Below, piece after piece: positions 15,662 through 21,668 of a DNA stretch of 21,668 bases. Each line of letters begins with the position of its first letter. Within the stretch, counting starts at the first letter, position 1. Origin of the DNA: an uncultured Roseburia sp. (GTDB lineage: Bacteria > Bacillota > Clostridia > Lachnospirales > Lachnospiraceae); NCBI GenBank assembly GCA_947652855.1, contig CANTEO010000048.1, positions 1-21,668 on the forward strand. Direction: 5' to 3'. The translations under genes were made by a program, and so were the position numbers. The notes under the pieces are model-generated. The model was not told the DNA's origin and made no database searches. It saw only the letters and a list, made by a program, of their open reading frames with translations.

Positions 15662-16582
15662 TTAGGAAAGCCCTAGCCGCTTTAACAAGGATTCAAAATA
15701 CTCCGGCAGGGGGGCGCACGTTTCCAGATACGCCCCTGTCTTTGGATGCAGAATCCCAATCGTCATGGCGTGCAGCGCCTGCCCCTGCAATTTGTAAGGG
15801 TTTTTGGAATTCCCGTACACCGTGTCCCCTAAGAGCGGATGCCCGATACTCGCCATATGGACGCGGATTTGATGTGTGCGCCCCGTCTCCAGTTGAAATT
15901 CCATATAAGACGCCGTCCTGCCCTGCTCCAGGATGCGATAATGCGTCACGGCAGGCTTTCCCCCTTTTTTGAGGATCGCCATTTTTTTCCGATCCGTGGG
16001 ATGCCTGCCAATGTTCCCCTCAATGCGCCCTTCGGCCTCCCTTGGCGTCCCGGCCACAATTCCCCGATAGATGCGCCTGACAGAATGCTCCTTGATCTGT
16101 TCTGCAATCTGAATGTGGCTTTCGTCATTCTTGCATATGATAAGGGAACCTGTCGTGTCCTTGTCAATCCGATGGACAATGCCGGGACGGATTTCACCAT
16201 TGATGCCGGAAAGGCTGTCTTTGCAATGGTGCATGACGGCATTGACTAATGTGCCGGAGCAATGCCCCGCTGAAGGATGCACTACCATGCCCTTTGGCTT
16301 GTTGACAATTAAGAGATCTGCGTCTTCATATAAAATGTCCAAAGGAATGTCCTCTGGGAGGATGGGAATCTCTTCTGCGGGAGCGATGGAAACCGCAATC
16401 TCCTGCCCGCTTTTTAACTTATGGTTCGCTTTCGCCACCTTTTGACCTGCCAGGACGTGGCCGTCTTTGATGACTTTCTGCAGATGAGAACGGGTGAATC
16501 CCGGCATCTTGTCCGCCAGATATTTATCCAGGCGCATCCCGGCATCCGTCTCTTCTGCCTGAAAGGTATATAACTCCATCAT
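15662..16582 (-). CDS. rluD: RluA/RluD-family 23S rRNA pseudouridine synthase
   Basis: A 306-residue enzyme. An S4 RNA-binding domain opens the protein (MRLDKYLADKMPGFTRSHLQKV), followed by the synthase domain with the catalytic Asp140 in HRIDKDTTGSLIIC and the family motifs LIVNKPKGMVVHP and GRTHQIRVHMASIGHPLLGD. RluD-type enzymes turn uridines of 23S rRNA helix 69 into pseudouridine and help ribosome assembly; the exact target here is inferred. The ATG at 16582 overlaps the lspA stop as ATGA, so the two are translationally coupled; a second ATG lies at 16579. A longer frame to 16606 would need a TTG start. The lspA-rluD order is common in Firmicutes. Confidence 0.92.
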   Translation of the reverse strand: MMELYTFQAEETDAGMRLDKYLADKMPGFTRSHLQKVIKDGHVLAGQKVAKANHKLKSGQEIAVSIAPAEEIPILPEDIPLDILYEDADLLIVNKPKGMVVHPSAGHCSGTLVNAVMHHCKDSLSGINGEIRPGIVHRIDKDTTGSLIICKNDESHIQIAEQIKEHSVRRIYRGIVAGTPREAEGRIEGNIGRHPTDRKKMAILKKGGKPAVTHYRILEQGRTASYMEFQLETGRTHQIRVHMASIGHPLLGDTVYGNSKNPYKLQGQALHAMTIGILHPKTGAYLETCAPLPEYFESLLKRLGLS

Positions 16583-17124
16583 TCCTGTGTTTTCCTCTTT
16601 TTCCAAAATTGAAGCAAATGAAGCAAGTGATCCAGATCTTCTTCCTTATAATAGAATCCAAACAGAAGAAACAGCAAAATGACAGAAACGGTCACATAGA
16701 TGTCCGCGACATTGAAGACGGGAAAGTCAATCAGGCAAAAATAAAAAAAATCAATGACGTAATCATGGAAACAACGGTCTATGAAGTTCCCAATCGCTCC
16801 GGAAATTAAAAACGCAAGCATCAGGCGGATGCAGCCATACCGCTGTTCTCCCAAAATGCGGAAATAGAGAAAGATCAAGACTGTCAATGTAATGCCTGTC
16901 ATTAGGATCAGGAATGCCTTCTGCCCCTTAAGTATGCCAAAAGCGGCCCCATGATTTTCCAGATAAGAAAGCTCAAAAACGCCTGGGAGCAACGAAACAG
17001 AGGGCGCATCTTTCAGATGGGAAACGGCAAGCCGTTTTGTAAGCTGGTCGAAAAATGTCAAAAAGCCAATGCCAAAAATTCCAAGGCAAAGCTGAAAAAG
17101 CCGGTGTTTTGAAGTTTGGCGCAT
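16579..17124 (-). CDS. lspA: Lipoprotein signal peptidase (signal peptidase II)
   Basis: A 181-residue integral membrane aspartyl protease that cuts the signal peptide from lipidated prolipoproteins, such as the binding protein encoded at 3020-4348. Four transmembrane helices are visible. Conserved motifs are FDQLTK (residues 25-30), ENHGAAFG, GAIGNFIDR with catalytic Asp116, and FNVADIYVT with catalytic Asp141. AAAGGAG lies 6 bases before the ATG. The C-terminal tail after the last helix is charged and about 20 residues long. It lies 74 bp after aroB, the widest gap in this operon. Confidence 0.96.
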   Translation of the reverse strand: MRQTSKHRLFQLCLGIFGIGFLTFFDQLTKRLAVSHLKDAPSVSLLPGVFELSYLENHGAAFGILKGQKAFLILMTGITLTVLIFLYFRILGEQRYGCIRLMLAFLISGAIGNFIDRCFHDYVIDFFYFCLIDFPVFNVADIYVTVSVILLFLLFGFYYKEEDLDHLLHLLQFWKKRKTQE

Positions 17125-17198
17125 CCCTCGCTCCTTTCTTGATGTTTATGCCAAGCGTCAGAAACGCTTTTCTCACGGCGAAATTCATATGCCAGGCC

Positions 17199-18296
17199 TT
17201 AGCCCGTATGCAAAACGGATCGGATTCCATCTAAAATCTCTGCATCCGTCAAATCCGGGTTTATGACAGCGTTCCCAATCGACGTAAGCAGGATGAACCT
17301 CACTTTTCCCGCATTCATTTTTTTATCCGATTTGCTGACAGCCAAAATCTCATCAGCAGACAGGCCCTCAACCGTGACCGGAAGGTCAAACTGCTGCAAA
17401 GCCGCAAGGACAGATTGACGCTCCTCTTTTGAAAGAGACCCGGCCTCACAAGAGATCTGACAGGCCGCGGCCATCCCGATCGCCACGCACTGCCCATGGA
17501 ACAGGCCAAAATTCGAAAGCTTTTCTATGGCATGCCCAATTGTATGCCCAAAATTCAAAAGCGCCCGCTCTCCCGCCTCTTTTGGATCCCGTTCGACGAC
17601 AGCGCGCTTAATGAGGCAGCTCTGATAGATCATTTCCTCCAGCGTTTCCGGATGCAGCGAGAGAATCTGCGCGCCTTTCTCCCGCAGCCAGGAAAAATAT
17701 TCGCCTGACCGAATCAGGCCATGCTTAAGCACCTCTCCCATTCCGCAAAGAAACTGCTCCTTGGGCAAAGTCTGCAGCAACGACAGATTCATGTAAACCA
17801 GACGAGGCTGATAAAACGCGCCAACCATATTTTTATATTGGGAAAAATCAACCCCTGTCTTCCCGCCGATGCTGCTGTCCACCTGTGAAAGAAGCGAGGT
17901 GGGGATTTGGATGAAGTCGATTCCCCTTAGGTATGTCGCAGCCGCAAATCCGGTCAGGTCTCCCACGACTCCTCCGCCAAAGGCGATTAAAAGGTCATGG
18001 CGGTCAAAATGGCCCTCTATCAGGGCTTGATAAAGCGCTTGAACCGTATCTAAATGCTTGCTCTCCTCCCCTGCCGGAAAGATAAACTGAGATATCCGGG
18101 AGAAATACGGCGTGACCGCTCGCTTCAATTCCTCCAAATGAAGCCTGGCGAGGTTCTCATCCGTCACGATGCAGGCTTTTTTCCCGGAATGAAGCCCCGC
18201 TTTCTGAAGCTGCGCCGTCAATGCCTGAAAATCCTGCTCCAGTAAAATGTCATAGCATGGCGCGCCTCCGTAAGAGACAGTGATTGATTTTGACAT
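17199..18296 (-). CDS. aroB: 3-dehydroquinate synthase
   Basis: A 365-residue cytoplasmic enzyme, usual length for the family, that makes 3-dehydroquinate from DAHP, step two of the shikimate pathway, using NAD and a metal ion. Motifs are GGGVVGDLTGFAAATYLRGI (NAD loop), IPTSLLSQVDSSIGGKTGVD, GMGEVLKHGL, and the metal ligands in NFGHTIGHAIE and HGQCVAIGM. The ATG at 18296 has AAGGAG seven bases before it; an ATG at 18314 overlaps the ylmH stop but has no binding site. No other shikimate gene is in the window. Sitting inside a cell-division operon is unusual for aroB. Confidence 0.95.
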   Translation of the reverse strand: MSKSITVSYGGAPCYDILLEQDFQALTAQLQKAGLHSGKKACIVTDENLARLHLEELKRAVTPYFSRISQFIFPAGEESKHLDTVQALYQALIEGHFDRHDLLIAFGGGVVGDLTGFAAATYLRGIDFIQIPTSLLSQVDSSIGGKTGVDFSQYKNMVGAFYQPRLVYMNLSLLQTLPKEQFLCGMGEVLKHGLIRSGEYFSWLREKGAQILSLHPETLEEMIYQSCLIKRAVVERDPKEAGERALLNFGHTIGHAIEKLSNFGLFHGQCVAIGMAAACQISCEAGSLSKEERQSVLAALQQFDLPVTVEGLSADEILAVSKSDKKMNAGKVRFILLTSIGNAVINPDLTDAEILDGIRSVLHTG

Positions 18297-18310
18297 AACA
18301 GATCTCCTTG

Positions 18311-19066
18311 TCATACATATTTTTTCAGGTTGATTTTCAAGCGGCCTTTTTTCGTCTCCCCTCCACTGCCCTCATAAACGAATTTGCCAAAGCCGCGTAT
18401 GGAGATGACGTCCCCTTCTTTGCATTCATACGCATTGGAGGTGACGGAACGGGAATTGACGAACACCTTCTTCGCCTGAATCAAAAGGACGCTCTTGCTT
18501 CTGGAATGTTTGGTAAGGAAGGCGACGATTGCATCCAGGCGGCTTGACGGGACAATCCCATCCATGTCTTCGAATGTTTGCTCCAGATTGAAATTCTCGT
18601 CCGTGACCCGCTCCCCGGATACCGCAGTATGCCGGATCTGCACGAGGGATTCCAATAGGAATTCGGACACCGTCTCTTCGCAAAAGACGACATAGCCGGT
18701 TCCGTCCGGCTTAATGTCGCCAATCCTGGAACGGTCCACGCCTAAATGCATCAACGCGCCCAAAACATCCCGATGGGACAATTCCTCCGCAAACTTTGCA
18801 TGGGAAGGGCAAAAGCGCAGGCGCGCGATCGGAAACTCCCATTCATAGTAAAGAGCATCAGGGATAAACGCTATCATCTGACGCTCTGCGAATGCATAAC
18901 CTCCAGAAAGCCGATAGCCTGTCTCAAGGCTCTCCGCTTCCTGATAGAACAAATTCAATTCGTTAGTGTTTAAAAAATTACTGAATGTGACAATGCCCCG
19001 CCGGCTCGCCATGCGGGACAGATCCATAAACCGCTTTATGGTCTGCAGCTCATCTTTGTGTTCCAT
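18311..19066 (-). CDS. ylmH: YlmH-family S4 RNA-binding protein
   Basis: A 251-residue protein with the YlmH layout: an N-terminal region (ELQTIKRFMDLSRMASRRGIVTFSNFLN), a central domain with RDVLGALMHLGVDRSRIGDI, and a C-terminal S4 domain (about residues 180-245, SSRLDAIVAFLTKHSRSK, IRGFGKF). In Bacillus YlmH has been linked to rescue of stalled ribosome complexes by binding the large subunit, and it lies in the sepF division cluster. It starts 9 bp after sepF, so it is in the same operon. No YlmG gene lies between them. Confidence 0.92.
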   Translation of the reverse strand: MEHKDELQTIKRFMDLSRMASRRGIVTFSNFLNTNELNLFYQEAESLETGYRLSGGYAFAERQMIAFIPDALYYEWEFPIARLRFCPSHAKFAEELSHRDVLGALMHLGVDRSRIGDIKPDGTGYVVFCEETVSEFLLESLVQIRHTAVSGERVTDENFNLEQTFEDMDGIVPSSRLDAIVAFLTKHSRSKSVLLIQAKKVFVNSRSVTSNAYECKEGDVISIRGFGKFVYEGSGGETKKGRLKINLKKYV

Positions 19067-19075
19067 AAATTCCCC

Positions 19076-19600
19076 TTAAATATCCGTATGAAGGCCGGTC
19101 GTATGAAACGAATCCAGCAAATCCTGAAAATCCCCGGAAATGTCAACAGACGCGGGCGTAATGATAAATATGAAGCTTGAGACTTTCTGCAGGTTTCCAC
19201 TGATTGCAAAACAGGAGCCGGCCGTGAAGTCTATGATACGCTGCGCAATGTCAACGTCTAAGCCTTCTACATTCAGCACTACGGCGCGATTCGACAGCAG
19301 AGTCTCTGTGATCTCCCTGGCGTCATCCACCGATATAGGCTTAATCACGCACACTTCCATTCCGCTTGAGCTTTGTTTCTTCACTGACCGCATAGGCGTA
19401 ATTTTCGGAGTCGTCTTCTGTTTTTCCTTGGATGGGCGAGGCTCATCGTACTCCACATAAGATTGGCTGCGCTCCTTGCGGGGGCGTTTCCTGCTTACCT
19501 GGGGCTCTTCCTCTTCGTAAAAATCATCCTCATAAAATTCATCTTCCTCATCGTCCGGGTTCAAACGCATGACATCTAAAAATTTATCGAGTACTCCCAT
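19076..19600 (-). CDS. sepF: Cell division protein SepF
   Basis: A 174-residue cytoplasmic protein that joins FtsZ filaments to the membrane and shapes the Z ring. The N-terminus MGVLDKFLDVMRL is the amphipathic membrane-binding helix. A charged, low-complexity linker (EEDEFYEDDFYEEEE then basic residues) fills about residues 17-78. The folded SepF core begins at about residue 80 (MEVCVIKPISVDDAREI, LNVEGLDVDIAQRIIDFTAG, FIFIITPASVDISGDF). AGGAG lies 6 bases before the ATG. It lies 13 bp after yggS, the classical yggS-sepF order of Firmicutes. Confidence 0.95.
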   Translation of the reverse strand: MGVLDKFLDVMRLNPDDEEDEFYEDDFYEEEEPQVSRKRPRKERSQSYVEYDEPRPSKEKQKTTPKITPMRSVKKQSSSGMEVCVIKPISVDDAREITETLLSNRAVVLNVEGLDVDIAQRIIDFTAGSCFAISGNLQKVSSFIFIITPASVDISGDFQDLLDSFHTTGLHTDI

Positions 19601-19613
19601 GTAAATCTCCTAA

Positions 19614-20297
19614 CTATTTTCTCTTTCCAAATATGCCTGTCCCAACTCGGACAATGGTGGCGCCTTCTTCAATCGCTGTCACATAATCGCCCGTCATGCC
19701 CATGGAAAGGACATCCATGGATACATTATCAATGTTTTCCCTAGCGATGTCAACAGATAAATTCTTTAATTTTTTGAAATACGGCCTGTTCTCCTCGGGA
19801 TCCTCGACATATGGGGCAATCGCCATCAGCCCTTTGATCCGCAAATTGTCAAGCGGCGCGATTTCCTTCACCAACTGCAGCGCCTCATCCTCTAAAATCC
19901 CAAATTTCGACGATTCTCTGGCAATGTTCACTTCAATCAGAATCGGCATCGTCCTCTGAACTTTTTTCGCGTGGACGTTAATCTCCTCAGCCAGGCGGTA
20001 AGTGTCTACCGAATGGATCAGCGCAACGTCTTTTATGATATGCTTCACTTTATTCCTCTGTAAATGCCCAATCATATGCCAACGAATGTCCGTAGGAAGC
20101 TCCTCTTTTTTGTCGCAAAGCTCCTGTACCTTATTCTCCCCAAAGTCCCGGATGCCGCTCTCATAGATTTCTGTGAGCATGGAAACGGGCTTTGTCTTGC
20201 TTACGGCGATCAGCGTCACTTCCTCCCTCTTTCTTCCTGCCCTGCCGCAGGCGGCCTGAATCTGTTCCTCAACTTGCCTTAAGTTCTCAGCTAACAT
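19614..20297 (-). CDS. yggS: YggS-family PLP homeostasis protein
   Basis: A 227-residue single-domain TIM-barrel protein that binds pyridoxal phosphate through Lys34 (IAVSKTKP). Other family motifs are FGENKVQE, RWHMIGHLQRNKVKHI, INIAREssK-type segment VNIARESSKFGI, LSMGMTGDY and VRVGTGIFG. These proteins keep free PLP in balance and have no clear enzyme activity. It starts 16 bp after the HlyD-like gene and ends 13 bp before sepF. Confidence 0.95.
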   Translation of the reverse strand: MLAENLRQVEEQIQAACGRAGRKREEVTLIAVSKTKPVSMLTEIYESGIRDFGENKVQELCDKKEELPTDIRWHMIGHLQRNKVKHIIKDVALIHSVDTYRLAEEINVHAKKVQRTMPILIEVNIARESSKFGILEDEALQLVKEIAPLDNLRIKGLMAIAPYVEDPEENRPYFKKLKNLSVDIARENIDNVSMDVLSMGMTGDYVTAIEEGATIVRVGTGIFGKRK

Positions 20298-20313
20298 TCT
20301 CTTTTACACCTTT

Positions 20314-21668
20314 CTATTTCTTAATGATATCGTTTTCCATAACCACGCTGCCGTCTAAAGCGATATGGTCGTATAGGGAGATGCCATAATCCGTCCCGCT
20401 TCGGATAATGGAATATTCCTCATTCTGGTAGATCACGTCAATCTGCTTAAAGACCGCGTAGCCTTTATTGATGGAGTAGACTCCTTCTAATTTGGCCGTC
20501 TCATGGATCGTATAAGTCTCATCGGAGCCAGGCTTTAGCACGACGTCGCCGTCCAGAATCTCCTCGCTGTCTACATAATACGCGTATTCCGTCGCAAAAT
20601 ATATGGTGGGGGTAATGAAGGAATCCGTAGTTTTCCCATTCCTGTCAGACCTGCGGATCATAATGCCGTCTTCATTGGAATGGCTGCCTTTTTGGAAACA
20701 TTCCATCGGAACAGTGAAGAAATTTTTTTCCGTAACTGCGGAGTTTGGAATCTTTAACCCCGCCTCGTCATCCAAAAGCAGCTCCACCTCCACATACCGA
20801 TCTGTCGCAAACCGCACCATGGAATGGGAAAGCGACAGAATAAGGCGCGCTTTTCCGTTCTTCTCCTGTATTTCGGCATTCGCCCGCGTCTTTGTCCCGT
20901 CCTTCTTAAATTTGACCAAAACTGTGGAGCTGTCCTCAAGCTGCCGCCTGATCTCGTCCCCTATGGGAATGACAAGCTGCCAGGACTCGTCCGTAATCAG
21001 CTTATAGGCGGCCTCTCCGGCCCCAATCCGCGTCCGCTCCTTTAAATTCTGCTTCTTATATAGGGCCTCGTCAAACATTTCCTGCTTAAGGCTTTCAGGA
21101 GTGGCCGTCTCAAAGCCATCTGTATAGTAAACGACGATGCCGTCCTTTTCAGCCGTCCCCTTATGGAATGTGGATTGCCCTTCCGCAGCCGTCGCGGCGT
21201 CCGCGATGGAATTCAGCACGCCTATGCTTAAGGTGGCTGACAGCGCGGCGTTCAAATCGTTTTTAAACGTATCTACATTATAAAACGCCTCTGAACGGTA
21301 TCCATTGACAAATTCAGAAATATTCTTTTCAATTTCATCCAAAACGTCCTGATCTAAGGAAGACACGTCGTCATTCGCGGCGTTGATCTGCCCCGCAATC
21401 GCTCCGTCCTCATCCACGGAGTAGATCAAGCTCCCTACGCCCACTTTAGAGGCGTCCTTTTTATAGTAATTGACCTCTCCGCTGTAATTCGACGGCACGA
21501 CCTCCTCCTTGCGCAAGGCAATGCCTGTGTAAGAGTTATTGACCGCAATCGTGCCATGAATGACTTCATAAACGGAAATATGCTCAGAAGTAAAATAAGA
21601 GTACACGTAAAACATCATATAAACAAAAATCACGCCAAAAACAATCAATCCAATGTTTAAATGGAATG
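20314..21668 (-). CDS. HlyD-like membrane protein, 5' end cut by window
   Basis: The frame stays open to the last base, so the true start lies outside; about 451 residues are visible. Only a TTG (21648) would offer a start inside the window, within the membrane helix, so it is not preferred. One transmembrane helix (IGLIVFGVIFVYMMFYVYSYF) is followed by a HlyD-type beta-barrel start (ISVYEVIHGTIAVNNSYTGIALRKEEVV), a middle alpha-helical part, and later beta strands (VLKFKKDGTKTRANAEI, VEVELLLDDEAGLKIPNSAV). The fold resembles periplasmic adaptor proteins of efflux systems, but a transporter partner is not seen. In related Clostridia a similar gene often heads the yggS-sepF operon, so a role in envelope or division is possible. 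Confidence 0.8.
   Translation of the reverse strand, partial: FHLNIGLIVFGVIFVYMMFYVYSYFTSEHISVYEVIHGTIAVNNSYTGIALRKEEVVPSNYSGEVNYYKKDASKVGVGSLIYSVDEDGAIAGQINAANDDVSSLDQDVLDEIEKNISEFVNGYRSEAFYNVDTFKNDLNAALSATLSIGVLNSIADAATAAEGQSTFHKGTAEKDGIVVYYTDGFETATPESLKQEMFDEALYKKQNLKERTRIGAGEAAYKLITDESWQLVIPIGDEIRRQLEDSSTVLVKFKKDGTKTRANAEIQEKNGKARLILSLSHSMVRFATDRYVEVELLLDDEAGLKIPNSAVTEKNFFTVPMECFQKGSHSNEDGIMIRRSDRNGKTTDSFITPTIYFATEYAYYVDSEEILDGDVVLKPGSDETYTIHETAKLEGVYSINKGYAVFKQIDVIYQNEEYSIIRSGTDYGISLYDHIALDGSVVMENDIIKK

Noticed and set aside
16583..16606. Longer start for rluD at 16606
   Set aside because: It needs a TTG codon, while an ATG at 16582 forms a standard ATGA overlap with the lspA stop.
17146..17180. 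Hairpin AAGCGT/ACGCTT followed by TTTTC in the lspA-aroB gap
   Set aside because: The U run is on the plus strand, where no gene ends; on the minus strand the stem is short and lacks a U tract, so it would not end aroB transcription.
16973..17230. Minus-strand frame of 85 codons across the lspA-aroB gap
   Set aside because: It overlaps lspA and the aroB end in another frame and has no recognisable features.

Overview
The window looks like chromosome of a Clostridia bacterium, most likely Lachnospiraceae. This rests on gene content and order (a HlyD-like protein, YggS, SepF, YlmH, LspA and RluD run), on AGGAGG-type ribosome binding sites and on TATAAT promoters. It is gene-dense, with no gap above about 200 bases outside genes. 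I see no rRNA, tRNA, CRISPR array or insertion sequence. Species cannot be named from the sequence.

Plus strand, 1-5078: the tail of a PTS EIIB domain ends at 222 and is followed by a perfect 36-bp palindromic terminator. A consensus promoter (349-378) then drives a tight operon: a hybrid sensor histidine kinase with an external sensor domain, a lipoprotein-type solute-binding protein with no permease beside it, and a PlsC-type acyltransferase. The likely logic is ligand capture, kinase sensing and a change in membrane lipid; the link between the three is inferred from their spacing.

Minus strand, 6916-5124: a TtcA-family tRNA thiolation enzyme and a tyrosine recombinase separated by 2 bp. 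Divergent from them is dtd (7108-7554), a D-aminoacyl-tRNA deacylase. A duplicated 70-bp unit that forms a long inverted repeat (7560-7710) separates dtd from a convergent cytidylate-kinase-like gene (8360-7734).

Minus strand, 15549-8485: one secreted protein of 2354 residues takes up a third of the window. It has a signal peptide, GLUG-like repeats, a small beta domain, a beta-helix region, about 19 three-helix-type repeats of 57-70 residues, and fibronectin-III-like and Ig-like ends. No LPXTG sorting motif is present.

Minus strand, 21668-15662: a seven-gene run of HlyD-like membrane protein (cut by the window edge), yggS, sepF, ylmH, aroB, lspA and rluD, closed by a hairpin terminator at 15591-15615. 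It joins cell division, lipoprotein processing and ribosome maturation functions, with the shikimate gene aroB in a place where divIVA often lies in related bacteria.

The most unusual items are the kinase / binding protein / acyltransferase operon, the giant repeat protein with its two-repeat 131-132-residue periodicity, the inverted-repeat duplication at 7560-7710, and the odd sequence at the very start of the window.
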